DNA from: Oscillospiraceae bacterium
Lineage (GTDB): Bacteria > Bacillota > Clostridia > Oscillospirales > Oscillospiraceae
Assembly (NCBI GenBank): GCA_017397565.1
Contig: JAFQIL010000014.1
Location: forward strand, 1-52,058
DNA: 52,058 nt
Reading direction: 5' to 3'
This document shows positions 7,586 to 15,362 of this stretch, piece by piece; the stretch's first letter is position 1, and each line of letters opens with the position of its first letter. A model generated the notes under the pieces. It had not been told where the DNA came from. It was given only the letters and a program-made list of their open reading frames with translations, and ran no database searches. A program made the position numbers and the translations under genes.

Positions 7586-8560
7586 ATGGCTTATTGTATT
7601 ATGCGTGTAGAAAAGAGAAAACGGGCGGCTCTGTATGGCTTGCAGATTGAAGCGAACCGCACCACGGCAGACCACGAAAAAGGGCGGGATTTTACCGCCA
7701 GCGACATTCAATGGTGCTTGACTGATTTTAATATGTATTTAGTCAAGTCTGAAAACTGGAATAAAGCCGTTACGGCTGCATTCAAAGAAGCGGAAATACA
7801 GGAACGGAAGAACAGTGTTGTGGTGCTTGACGGATTCTATGGAGCAACCCCCGACTGGTTCAAGGACAAAAATATAGATGAAATCGTCAGCTATTTCAAG
7901 GATTGCTTGGCTTTCCACGAGCAGACCTATGGCAAGGTCATCAATGCTGTGATTCATTTCGATGAAGCAACACCCCATCTGACTTGCCAATCTTTGCCGT
8001 TGATAGAGGGAGAGGACGGGCGCACTCGTCTGTCCGCCCGTGACATTATGGGCGGCAGAAATGACTACCGCCGCCGTCAAGACGAGTTTTATGAGCAAGT
8101 GGGCAAGCCAAGAGGACTTGAGCGTGGTGAAGTCCACGACCCCGAACATACCCGAAAGCACCTCTCTGTACAAGCCTACAAGAACGAACAGCTTGAAATT
8201 GAGAACGAGCAGCTTCGCAAGCAGAGCAAGGAGCTACAGAAAGAATGTAGAACGCTACTTTTGAAGAATCAGCAACTCCAAGATATAAATGAAGCTCTTG
8301 CCCAACAAGTGGAGCAGCCGTTTTTGACTTACTGCATGATGGAGTTTATCCGTAATGCAAAGGTCAGAGGCGAACGGGGAGAAATCAAGCTGGTGGTTGA
8401 TGGCTTCCAAACATATCTCGCTCGCAACCAAGAACAACTCCGTGCCAAGTGGGAGCAGCAGTTACTACCCAACTACTACCCTCCACTTGAGCAAGAGGAG
8501 GAGCGCTTCCGTGAACGAGAGTACGACTACGAGCAAGATTATGATGACAGGGAGCGTTAA
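7586..8560 (+). CDS. MobV/Pre-family relaxase
   Basis: The product is 324 residues. The relaxase motif HFDEATPH (His124) is the MobV motif III that binds metal and nicks oriT; the N-terminal MAYCIMRVEKRKR and the later EHTRKHLSVQAYKNEQ linker into a long coiled coil (about 190-235) are also typical. It should nick the site at 7351-7360 and pilot the strand into a recipient using a helper conjugation system. AAGGAG lies before the ATG at 7586. The C-terminus is acidic and charged. It is followed at once by a strong terminator. Confidence 0.88.
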   Translation: MAYCIMRVEKRKRAALYGLQIEANRTTADHEKGRDFTASDIQWCLTDFNMYLVKSENWNKAVTAAFKEAEIQERKNSVVVLDGFYGATPDWFKDKNIDEIVSYFKDCLAFHEQTYGKVINAVIHFDEATPHLTCQSLPLIEGEDGRTRLSARDIMGGRNDYRRRQDEFYEQVGKPRGLERGEVHDPEHTRKHLSVQAYKNEQLEIENEQLRKQSKELQKECRTLLLKNQQLQDINEALAQQVEQPFLTYCMMEFIRNAKVRGERGEIKLVVDGFQTYLARNQEQLRAKWEQQLLPNYYPPLEQEEERFREREYDYEQDYDDRER

Positions 8561-8565
8561 CAAAT

Positions 8566-8603
8566 AAGGACACGGGAAATCAATCCCGTGTCCTTTTCCT
8601 TTT
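8566..8603 (+). terminator. Terminator after relaxase gene
   Basis: AAGGACACGGG pairs with CCCGTGTCCTT around the loop AAATCAAT and is followed by TTCCTTTT. Confidence 0.85.
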
Positions 8604-8604
8604 G

Positions 8605-9465
8605 GGACATATATGTGGGTCGGCGGTGGGACACGAATGCGTCGCACAAAAAAACGGACGTGAACCGTTTTTGCATCCCAAACGTTCACGTCCTATGTAG
8701 GCAAACGGAGCAGAATGGACAGACTTATCCCTTTGAAAATTCAAAGGAATAAGTCCGCTACGTATAACACGTCCTAGAGGCGAGGTTTCCGTATGCATTT
8801 TTCTTTGCCACCCTGACTTGTCAATCCATTGCCTGATTGACGAACCATTTACGCATCTGCTCTGCGTGTTAACAGGTTCATCCCTGCACCGAAACATAAT
8901 TGTGCTATGCGTGTGCTATCCTTCGCTATTACCCAACCTCTTAAACATGATTACTCAACGGCATCTCATATTTTTCACAATGGGGCACCGAACTGCGCTG
9001 ATTTAAGCTAACAATCCGTAAGCTAGCAGCCATTATCTGCCACTGTCTATTCTTTTACTTGCTCACCAGTATTCTTCGCAAAATAAACGATAATCAAGCA
9101 ACCAAACTTGTAGGGACACAGGGTGGAGTGCCCCACTCGCTTCACATTTTTTTCGGAGTGGTCGGTAGACCTGCAATTTTTAAAGAGATTTGCTCCAAAA
9201 CTCTCTATGATTCAGTTGTGTGCCTTGGGTTGCTTTAATGATGCAGCCAGCGAAAGCCAACCGCTAAATAAGTCAGTCTAAATATTATCAATAAGTCAAT
9301 CACACCAGTTAAGGTCATCCGTTGGCTGCACCATTCCAAGGCTTAAATAAAATAGACGATAAAAAATGCCGCTTTTGACAATCTTTTAGTCTGCCCTCCC
9401 TCTGGGGGCGATTTCTTCTATCTTAGGTTTACATAACATTTTAAGAAGAAGATAGGAGATTGACT
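8605..9465. other. Hairpin-rich non-coding stretch between relaxase and recombinase
   Basis: There is no convincing gene. It contains a 10-bp inverted repeat GGACGTGAAC/GTTCACGTCC (8656-8693) that overlaps an alternative hairpin AAAACGG/CCGTTTT (8651-8671). A near-perfect 16-bp-arm palindrome lies at 8722-8755 (GACTTATCCCTTTGAA arm), and a two-stem structure at 9222-9342. The sequence is AT-rich and has short decayed reading frames only. Confidence 0.6.
9222..9342 (+). ncRNA. Possible structured RNA
   Basis: Two nested stems close this stretch: GCCTTGG (9222-9228) with CCAAGGC (9336-9342), and TGCAGCCA (9242-9249) with TGGCTGCA (9323-9330). The interior has AT-rich loops. It may be a structured RNA or a decayed intron or element remnant. 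I do not recognise a family. Confidence 0.25.
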
Positions 9466-9681
9466 ATGAAAGTACATACTGAAATCATCGGCGGCGGCAA
9501 CGCCTACACCTTTAACGGATTTCTGCACACCTTGACCGACCTCATTGCCAAATACGAAGCCGAGTTCGAAGAACTGGCTCATACCGAAAACGGAAACGCA
9601 CCGAGCGTTTCCGTTTTTTGCTTGCTTTTTGGGATAACTGGAGTTATGATAATATCAAAGTTTGGACAATGCACAACTTAA
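9466..9681 (+). CDS. Short hypothetical reading frame interrupted by a terminator hairpin
   Basis: The reading frame of 71 residues starts MKVHTEIIGGGNAYTFNG after a good AGGAG site. The hairpin and T-run at 9587-9619 and a promoter at 9622-9650 lie inside its 3' third. The translated C-terminal part is therefore probably not meaningful, and the frame may be a truncated remnant of a longer gene or a leader for the recombinase. No family is recognised. The codons before the hairpin (about 40) look ordinary and hydrophilic (LTDLIAKYEAEFEELAH). Confidence 0.4.
   Translation: MKVHTEIIGGGNAYTFNGFLHTLTDLIAKYEAEFEELAHTENGNAPSVSVFCLLFGITGVMIISKFGQCTT
9587..9619 (+). terminator. Terminator upstream of the recombinase gene
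   Basis: AAAACGGAAACGC pairs perfectly with GCGTTTCCGTTTT around ACCGA and is followed by further T residues. It lies inside the preceding short reading frame. Confidence 0.8.
9622..9650 (+). promoter_or_regulatory. Promoter of the serine recombinase gene
   Basis: TTGCTT and TATGAT are separated by 17 bases and lie immediately after the terminator, 51 bases before the recombinase start. Confidence 0.55.
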
Positions 9682-9701
9682 ACAGAAAGGAAGCGGCACA
9701 A

Positions 9702-11441
9702 ATGGAGAAAAAGAAGGCTTACATATACACCCGAGTGTCAACCGCTATGCAGGTCGATGGCTACAGCTTGGAAGCACAGGAAGAACGGCTGCGGCGGCAT
9801 TGCGAATATCACGATATGGAAATCGTCCGCACATACACCGACAAGGGAAAATCTGGCTCAACAATCGTGGGAAGAGAGCAGTTTCAGCAAATGCTCAATG
9901 ATATAGAGAGTCAAAAAGACGGCGTTTCCTATGTCCTCGTCTATAAGCTTAGTCGGTTTGGACGAAATGCGTATGATATTCACGGGTCTCTGCGTATCCT
10001 TACGGAAAACAATGTCTATTTGGTGGCAGTAGAGGACGGCATCGACACAAGTACCAAGATGGGCGAGACTTTTGCCCTCATCATGGCGGCACTGGCACAG
10101 GCAGAGCTTTCCAATATCCACGAGCAGACCTTTTTGGGTCGGCAGCAGAAAGCAAGAGAGGGCAAGTGGAACGGCGGTATGTCCCCCTTGGGGTATCAGC
10201 TGGTCGATGGCAAGCTAATTATCGACGAAGCAGAAGCTGCAATCGTCCGCCGCATCTTTGACTTATACACCCAAGAACGCCCGCTCGGCATTGCTGGCGT
10301 TGTCAAGCAACTGCTGAAGGAAGAGGTCAAGCGACCCCCTCGCCAAAACCGCACCTATGGGCAAATTGGCCGCAAATTGGTTTCTGATGTGTTGGAAAAT
10401 CCCATTTACACAGGACAGATAGCCTACGGACGGCGGCATATGGAAAAGGCAGACCGCAAGGGCAACCGAAAAGTGGTAAATCAACAGGAATATATCCTTG
10501 TTCAAGGCGAACACACGCCCATCATATCCTTGGAGCAGTTCCAAGCTGCCCAAGAACTGCGGAAAGGGCGGAGCAATATGTGCGAACGCCGCCCCGACAA
10601 TGACTATGTACATCTGCTGTCCCCGATGCTGCGTTGTCCCGAGTGCGGAGCTTCTATGTACGGAAACACCACACGGAAGAGGAAAAAGACCGCAAGCGGA
10701 GAGTTTTATGCTGATTACCATTTCTATGCCTGCAAGCATCGGCGGAGCATTGAGGGAAAAACCTGCACCTACAAAAAGAACTGGAACAACAAAGATATAG
10801 ACGGCCCTGTAGTGGAAATCGTCACCCAACTAATCAATGACCCAAAACTGGCTGACTATATCCGCTCCAAGCTGACCAGTGTGGTGGATGCGGAAACTGT
10901 GGAAGCTGATATTGCCAAGTTAGAAAAAGCGCTGAAACGAACACAGGCAAATAAAAGGGAACGCTATAAAGAACTGGATGATTTAGACCCCTCCGACCCT
11001 GTCGACAGCGTTAAAATTCGAGATACCAAGGCAAGCATTGACAATCTGTCTGTTAAGGAAGTAGAATATAGGCAAGACTTGGCGGAGCTTCGCAACAAGC
11101 TCGTTGCGGTGAAGCAAAACCAACTGACTAAGGAGACCGTTCTCAAGGTGCTGAGCCACTTCTCCCTGTTCTTTGATAGAATGACACCTGCTGACAAACA
11201 GGTGCTGCTGCGGTCTCTCGTTGAGGAAATTCAAATCTTCCCCGAGAAAACCGAGGACGGCAGAATTATCAAGAGCATAAAGCTGTGTGTACCTGTGGTC
11301 TATGAGAACGAAAACACCCCCAAAATCAGTTGGGACAAATTGACCCCCGTCGAGAGTATTGTTTGTTTGAGTAGGGAAAAGGCCGACGATTATATCCGTA
11401 TTTCTGTTCATACCGAGGATTTGCAAACCAAGACGAACTAA
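9702..11441 (+). CDS. Large serine recombinase (integrase) of the element
   Basis: The product is 579 residues. The resolvase domain begins MEKKKAYIYTRVSTAMQ with catalytic Ser13 and continues with YVLVYKLSRFGRN and AQAELSNI. The recombinase domain (GGMSPLGYQLVDGKLII), a zinc ribbon from about residue 312 (CPECGASM ... CKHRRS) and a coiled coil (about 400-480) follow, as in large serine integrases that excise and insert elements without host ligase. I chose the ATG at 9702, after AAAGGAAG, over the upstream extension. The last 31 residues begin VESIVCLSREKADDYI and resemble the start of the foreign tail on RlmD (VETIVCLSKLADTHI). Confidence 0.92.
   Translation: MEKKKAYIYTRVSTAMQVDGYSLEAQEERLRRHCEYHDMEIVRTYTDKGKSGSTIVGREQFQQMLNDIESQKDGVSYVLVYKLSRFGRNAYDIHGSLRILTENNVYLVAVEDGIDTSTKMGETFALIMAALAQAELSNIHEQTFLGRQQKAREGKWNGGMSPLGYQLVDGKLIIDEAEAAIVRRIFDLYTQERPLGIAGVVKQLLKEEVKRPPRQNRTYGQIGRKLVSDVLENPIYTGQIAYGRRHMEKADRKGNRKVVNQQEYILVQGEHTPIISLEQFQAAQELRKGRSNMCERRPDNDYVHLLSPMLRCPECGASMYGNTTRKRKKTASGEFYADYHFYACKHRRSIEGKTCTYKKNWNNKDIDGPVVEIVTQLINDPKLADYIRSKLTSVVDAETVEADIAKLEKALKRTQANKRERYKELDDLDPSDPVDSVKIRDTKASIDNLSVKEVEYRQDLAELRNKLVAVKQNQLTKETVLKVLSHFSLFFDRMTPADKQVLLRSLVEEIQIFPEKTEDGRIIKSIKLCVPVVYENENTPKISWDKLTPVESIVCLSREKADDYIRISVHTEDLQTKTN
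11349..11375 (+). other. Attachment-like sequence inside the recombinase 3' end
   Basis: The codons read V-E-S-I-V-C-L-S-R, matching the rlmD junction at peptide level and sharing GAG, TGTTTG and other bases with it. It may mark an older insertion boundary, with the two cargo genes lying between this site and 12670. Confidence 0.45.
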
Positions 11442-11474
11442 CCGGCAAACTTGAAATTGACGGAGGTAGTGTAC

Positions 11475-11900
11475 ATGGAAAAATTGACAAAGGAAGTAGA
11501 CGCAATTTTGTTGGAACGATTCGGCAAGGATAGTATTATTGCTCTGGCAACTGCTATTGACAATATTCCTTATGTTCGCAGTGTGGATGCATTTTATGAG
11601 AACGGTGTCTTTTATGTACTTACCCATGGTTTGTCGAGTAAAATGAAACAAATAGAACAAAATCCTACTGTTGCACTATCTGGAGAATGGTTTACAGCCC
11701 AAGGCAAAGGGCTTAATTTAGGATACTTCGGGAAAGCAGATAATTTACATATCGCAAATAAAATGAAGCAAGTGTTTTCCACTTGGATTGATAACGGACA
11801 CAACAATTTTGATGACACAAACACTTGTATCCTTTGCATTAAACTAACCAATGGTATTCTGTTTTCAAATGGCACACGCTACGAAATAGACTTTACTTAA
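11475..11900 (+). CDS. Pyridoxamine 5'-phosphate oxidase-like (split beta-barrel) protein
   Basis: The product is 141 residues. The split-barrel pattern (IIALATAIDNIPYVRSVDAFYENGVFYVLTH, then KMKQIEQNPTVALSG) fits the FMN-binding PPOX-like superfamily. Such proteins reduce or bind flavins, heme or F420; true PdxH activity is unlikely at this size. The ATG at 11475 follows CGGAGG; the longer start at 11451 has no better site. It lies 33 bases after the recombinase gene and may be cotranscribed with it as element cargo. Confidence 0.72.
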   Translation: MEKLTKEVDAILLERFGKDSIIALATAIDNIPYVRSVDAFYENGVFYVLTHGLSSKMKQIEQNPTVALSGEWFTAQGKGLNLGYFGKADNLHIANKMKQVFSTWIDNGHNNFDDTNTCILCIKLTNGILFSNGTRYEIDFT

Positions 11901-11972
11901 GTCAATTCCAACATGTCGAACAATTTACCAACTTGAATTTACATAGCAGAGAATATGAAAGGCGGTATCATA

Positions 11973-12608
11973 ATGGTATATAGCTTTACTTCTATCATAC
12001 ATACCGAGGGAAATCGCACATTTATTGAAATACCTTTTAATGTATGGGAAGAAACAGGCTTAAAGGGAAACATCCCGTGCCGTATAGCCATCCAGAAATG
12101 TTCTTTTGAGTGTAAACTCATTCCGAAAGGGAGCGGTAGATATTTTATTCCTGTATCAAAGGGGTGTTTGTCTGTTCTTGCATTGAAGAAAGAATATGAA
12201 ATCGAAATGGAGCCAATAGCCGCCTTATCAAGAATCAACCATAACAGCCCATATTCCAAGGAGAATCCTGTCCGAAAAATTGATGGAATTATAACAATTC
12301 CCAGCCAAGACGGGTTGTGCGGACAGCACTGTGTTTCCATGCTTGCAGCTGTGCCGCTTCCAGATGTAGTTGGATTGATGGGAAAAGGGAAGGCATCCTG
12401 GTCAAAGATAATGGAAGCATTGGACTATTATGGAATATCCTACGCATCTAAGGCGGTTTATACCAAGGGCAATGCTTGCCCGCTGCCTGTGTGCTGTATC
12501 GTGAATAATGATAATAGATTTGTTCTCTGGTATAAGGGTTCCTTCTGCGGTGTGCAGGAGGTTGACCCAAAGAAAACAAAAAGTTATATTGAGATTTTCA
12601 CGGAATAA
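11973..12608 (+). CDS. DUF1905-like domain fused to a C39-like cysteine peptidase domain
   Basis: The predicted product is 211 residues from ATG 11973 (alternative ATG 11955). The N-terminal ~90 residues (FIEIPFNVWEETGLKGNIPC, KLIPKGSGRYFIPV) resemble DUF1905 barrels. The rest has QDGLCGQHCVSMLAAVPL, a C39-type Gln-x-x-x-Cys-Gly-x-x-Cys start, then SWSKIMEALDYYGISY and a later segment that could hold the His. C39 domains cut leader peptides or act in housekeeping proteolysis; the partner is unknown. It is the last gene before the right boundary and looks like element cargo. Confidence 0.65.
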   Translation: MVYSFTSIIHTEGNRTFIEIPFNVWEETGLKGNIPCRIAIQKCSFECKLIPKGSGRYFIPVSKGCLSVLALKKEYEIEMEPIAALSRINHNSPYSKENPVRKIDGIITIPSQDGLCGQHCVSMLAAVPLPDVVGLMGKGKASWSKIMEALDYYGISYASKAVYTKGNACPLPVCCIVNNDNRFVLWYKGSFCGVQEVDPKKTKSYIEIFTE

Positions 12609-12669
12609 TAGTACGACAAATTCCAATATATCAAACACTTTGGTAGACTCCCTACCTAAAGGGACAACT

Positions 12670-12705
12670 GTGGAATCAATCGTTTGTCTTACAAACGATT
12701 GATTC
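12670..12705 (+). other. Candidate right attachment site, 33-bp palindrome
   Basis: From 12673 to 12705 two perfect 15-base arms (GAATCAATCGTTTGT and its complement) surround CTT. Read in the frame matching rlmD, the site encodes V-E-S-I-V-C-L-T-N-D and a stop, which would give a normal-length RlmD end. It may be the displaced native 3' end of rlmD. Confidence 0.5.
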
Positions 12706-12708
12706 AGC

Positions 12709-12803
12709 GATATAAATTCCTGTGGAATTTGCGATATGCGCTTACGCGCGCGATATTCCACAATGTGGAGCGATATGCCCTGCGGGGCGCAGGAATTTAT
12801 ATC
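12709..12803. repeat. MITE-like repeat with 14-bp terminal inverted repeats
   Basis: The ends are GATATAAATTCCTG (12709-12722) and its perfect complement (12790-12803). The interior holds several copies of the word GCGATAT and small hairpins. It lies just outside the right element boundary. No gene is present. Confidence 0.7.
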
Positions 12804-12838
12804 ATATCGCAGACAAATTTCATTGTGAAGCAATGAAA

Positions 12839-12869
12839 AGACGGCACCACGCGGGTGCCGTCTTTCGTT
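12839..12869. terminator. Terminator, possibly the native rlmD terminator
   Basis: GACGGCACC pairs with GGTGCCGTC and is followed by TTTCGTTTT on the plus strand and TTTT on the minus strand. It can also serve the converging transglutaminase gene. Confidence 0.75.
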
Positions 12870-12885
12870 TTCGTGAAGCAAAGAA

Positions 12886-13782
12886 TCAACAGGGCTTTTT
12901 CAGCAAGCTGCTCAGAGCGGTTCGTTCCGGCTCCGGAGCCGCCGCCAGCTTGTCAGCCCGCTCTATCAGGCTTGCCCGGAAAGCTTCCTGTTCAGCCGGC
13001 AAATTTTCCATGCGATATTTCAGATTTGCCTGCTGCGTTTCTTTGATGGAGAAGTGCAGGGGGACAAAATGCAAAAACTTGCCTTTCTCCCCAAAGGTGG
13101 AATATTGCTCTACCTGAAAATAGAAAAGATTTTTGCAGATGTATTGATTGGTATCCAAATACTTTTCCCGCAGCTTGCGGATATCCTTCAGCGAGTCTTT
13201 GGAATGCACAAAGGTAATAAATTCCCCGTTTGCAAACTTGCTCCGCATTTCAAGGAGGGAGAGGGGTGTTCTGTCTGCGTCAATAAAGTATCCGTCCGTT
13301 GTGGGGTCGAGCATGATCCACTTGGCAAGGTGTCTGTCATAGATCTCTGTGACAACATGGTTATCAAAGTCATAAGGAGAGAAGGGCATAATGCGGACAC
13401 GCCGGGCATAAATGCCCAAAGCCAGACAGCATTCTGCGAAGAGCTTGGCCTTATTCAGACAGTTAATGCCGTGTTCCGGCTGATCCAGACTGTATGCCAA
13501 AAGCGCCAGGGCGTTACAGGGAATGTGATTATCATACCAGGGGCAGTGGGCCAATCTGGGAGCCAGATTATGAAGCAGCTTCCTGGCTCTTGAAAAATCG
13601 CTGCCTTTTCCGGCAGTTTCCGTCAATGGATATTGGCTGCGCAGTGCTTCAAACTCAGGACAGGCAAACGCATAAACATTTTCTTCCCCATTGCCGGCTT
13701 CAAATTCCTGATGATGGAACAGAATACCGCTGTAAACATGCAGCATGTGCCGGGCAATGGCTTGCAGTTCCTTCTTGGACAT
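12886..13782 (-). CDS. Transglutaminase-like cysteine peptidase superfamily protein, cytoplasmic
   Basis: The product is 298 residues without a signal peptide or membrane segment. The transglutaminase-core triad can be placed at GINCLNKAKLFAECCLALG (Cys), FDNHVVTEIYDRH (His) and MLDPTTDGYFID (Asp). Such folds act as proteases, amidases or protein cross-linkers; the substrate here is unknown. AAAGGGG lies before the ATG at 13782. The gene stands alone on the minus strand with its own promoter and faces the mobile element across a shared terminator. It is not similar in layout to the two membrane or surface transglutaminases later in the window. Confidence 0.8.
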   Translation of the reverse strand: MSKKELQAIARHMLHVYSGILFHHQEFEAGNGEENVYAFACPEFEALRSQYPLTETAGKGSDFSRARKLLHNLAPRLAHCPWYDNHIPCNALALLAYSLDQPEHGINCLNKAKLFAECCLALGIYARRVRIMPFSPYDFDNHVVTEIYDRHLAKWIMLDPTTDGYFIDADRTPLSLLEMRSKFANGEFITFVHSKDSLKDIRKLREKYLDTNQYICKNLFYFQVEQYSTFGEKGKFLHFVPLHFSIKETQQANLKYRMENLPAEQEAFRASLIERADKLAAAPEPERTALSSLLKKPC

Positions 13783-13823
13783 AACGATCCCCTTTCGTCC
13801 AATTTCCGTGGCTCGATGGGTTT

Positions 13824-13852
13824 ATTGTAGCATCCATAACCGCAAAAAACAA
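13824..13852 (-). promoter_or_regulatory. Promoter of the cytoplasmic transglutaminase-like gene
   Basis: On the minus strand TTGTTT and TACAAT (with an upstream TG, extended -10) are separated by 17 bases. Confidence 0.6.
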
Positions 13853-13854
13853 CA

Positions 13855-13985
13855 GCCAATTCCCGTTTGTCGGGCTGTAGGGGACTTATTTTCCCGTCCC
13901 GCAAACCTCCCCTCGGGGGGAAGCACAGCGGCGCAGCCGCTGTGGGAGGGGCAATTGCCCCTCCCCTACAATGCAAACTCACCTA
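13855..13985. repeat. Composite intergenic repeat
   Basis: It starts with the shared end CCAATTCCCGTTTGTCGGGC. Inside are paired GTAGGGG...CCCCTAC arms, a CTCCCC-TCG-GGGGGAAG hairpin and a CAGCGGC-GCA-GCCGCTG hairpin. It fills the gap between the transglutaminase and acyltransferase promoters. Confidence 0.6.
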
Positions 13986-13995
13986 TAAATAGACA

Positions 13996-14024
13996 TTGAA
14001 TCCCGTTGTGTCTTGTGCTAAAAT
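13996..14024 (+). promoter_or_regulatory. Promoter of the acyltransferase gene
   Basis: TTGAAT and TAAAAT are separated by 17 bases, 46 bases before the GTG start. Confidence 0.65.
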
Positions 14025-14069
14025 ATCTCAAGGAGCAGGCGCGGTTCTGCGGAAAAGGAGGAAAATGCT

Positions 14070-15200
14070 GTGGAAAAGAAACGGATCGAATGGGTGGATG
14101 GGCTGAAAGGCATCGCCTGTGTGCTGATTTTTTGCCACCATTTTGCGCTGATCTTCTTCCCGGCTACCTTTTACGGTCCTTGGGCCGAGTCCCGGCTTCA
14201 GGGGATCGATACCTACCTTGCCCAATCTCCTCTTGGGGTGGTGCTCAACGGCAACTTTCTGCTGGCGGTGTTTTGTATGCTCAGCGCCCTTGTCCTCAGC
14301 CTGCAGGTCATGGGGATGGAGGACAAAACCCGGCTGGGCGGCGTGGTTGCAAAGCGGTATTTCCGGCTGATGCCGCCCCTGTTTGTTGTAGGACTGGTGG
14401 TTTGGGTATTCCTCCGGTTTGGACTGTTTACCAATACGCAAGCCGTGGCAGCTACCGGTTCTCCCTGGGTGGGGCAGTATTATCGGCATGCCCTTTCTTT
14501 CCGGGAGTTTTTGGAGGCGGCCCTGGTAAAGGTGTGGTTTTACGGGGATGAAAGCCTGTCGACTGCCTTTTGGATGCTGTCCCGGCTGTTTTACGGCAGC
14601 TTCCTTGCCATCCTTCTGAGTACCGTGGCTTGGAAATACCGGAAAAGAGCATGGATCATGTACATAGCGGTGGCGGCGCTGCTGTTTGACCGTTCAGATC
14701 TGCTGCTGGCCTTTGCCTTGGGAACGCTTTTGGCGTGGCTGCTGCACCGGGATCTCCGTCTGCCGAAGCTTGTGCCTCCGATGGCGGTTTTGCTGGGACT
14801 GTTGCTGGGTGGCTACCCCAGCGGCTTTTCGGCAACCAACTTCTATCGGTACTTCCGGGGACTGACCTTCGTTGACTGGCACATTTTAGGGGCGTTTGTG
14901 ATGCTCTTCGGCATCCTCTTCTGGAAGGGCGCGCAAAAGCTTCTGTCCTGGCGGCTCTTTACCTGGTTGGGAAAGCTCTCCTACAGCGTGTACCTGATCC
15001 ACATTCCTCTGCTTTTTTCCCTGACTACCGGTGTTTTTCTGTGGACGGAAGGAAAGCTTGGCTATTTTGGCAGCGTGGCACTGGCCTTCGGCGTGTCTCT
15101 GGGGGCGCTGATCGGAATCGCATGGCTCTACCACCGCTTTGCGGAACGTGGCTTTGCCCGGCTTCAGGATAAGCTGTTTTCCAAATTAGAAAAGAAATAA
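14070..15200 (+). CDS. Acyltransferase 3 family membrane protein (OafA/YrhL type)
   Basis: The product is 376 residues with about ten hydrophobic segments. The start MEKKRIEWVDGLKGIACVL with the conserved FCHHF and the later FTWLGKLSYSVYLIHIPLLF segment are typical of acyltransferase 3 proteins. These enzymes transfer acetyl or other acyl groups across the membrane onto surface sugars such as peptidoglycan, teichoic acid or polysaccharide. The start is GTG at 14070 with GGAGG upstream. It is monocistronic, between two repeat-filled gaps. The acceptor cannot be inferred from the neighbours. Confidence 0.87.
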   Translation: MEKKRIEWVDGLKGIACVLIFCHHFALIFFPATFYGPWAESRLQGIDTYLAQSPLGVVLNGNFLLAVFCMLSALVLSLQVMGMEDKTRLGGVVAKRYFRLMPPLFVVGLVVWVFLRFGLFTNTQAVAATGSPWVGQYYRHALSFREFLEAALVKVWFYGDESLSTAFWMLSRLFYGSFLAILLSTVAWKYRKRAWIMYIAVAALLFDRSDLLLAFALGTLLAWLLHRDLRLPKLVPPMAVLLGLLLGGYPSGFSATNFYRYFRGLTFVDWHILGAFVMLFGILFWKGAQKLLSWRLFTWLGKLSYSVYLIHIPLLFSLTTGVFLWTEGKLGYFGSVALAFGVSLGALIGIAWLYHRFAERGFARLQDKLFSKLEKK

Positions 15201-15235
15201 GAAATTATTTGGCGGTGCTGCCTTGCGCGGCACCG

Positions 15236-15362
15236 CCAATTTCCGTTTGTCGGGCGGGTATGCACCCGCTGGCAATTTCGGGACTGAGAGTCTGACGGTA
15301 TTCGTTACTCTGCACACCGCCCGGTTCGTTACGAAGGCAAAATGTTCAAATTTCCGTTTATC
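15236..15362 (+). repeat. Repeat family 2, copy 1 (CGCCCGG type)
   Basis: It starts with CCAATTTCCGTTTGTCGGGC and a GCGGGT-ATGC-ACCCGCT-like hairpin, and contains TTCGTTACTCTGCACACC. An inverted copy with clear base identity lies at 40910-41035. It is directly joined to the next repeat. Confidence 0.75.

Larger units (their letters stand above)
6357..12705. mobile_element. Integrated mobilizable element in the 3' end of rlmD (boundaries approximate)
   Basis: The region holds, in order: the foreign tail of rlmD, two small minus-strand genes, a MobV-type oriT, a MobV/Pre relaxase, hairpin-rich non-coding DNA, a large serine recombinase and two cargo genes. The left boundary is the VETIVCLS codons of rlmD at 6357. 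The right boundary is a VESIVCL-coding palindrome at 12670-12705. Terminators with an identical 9-bp stem (GACGGCACC) lie just past the tailed rlmD (6666) and past the right boundary (12840). There is no coupling protein or type IV secretion gene, so it would need a helper for transfer. Confidence 0.75.

Noticed and set aside
12508-12702. A 64-codon gene ending VESIVCLTND
   Set aside because: It overlaps the cargo gene in another frame. Only the last part is of interest, as a possible displaced rlmD end or attachment site.
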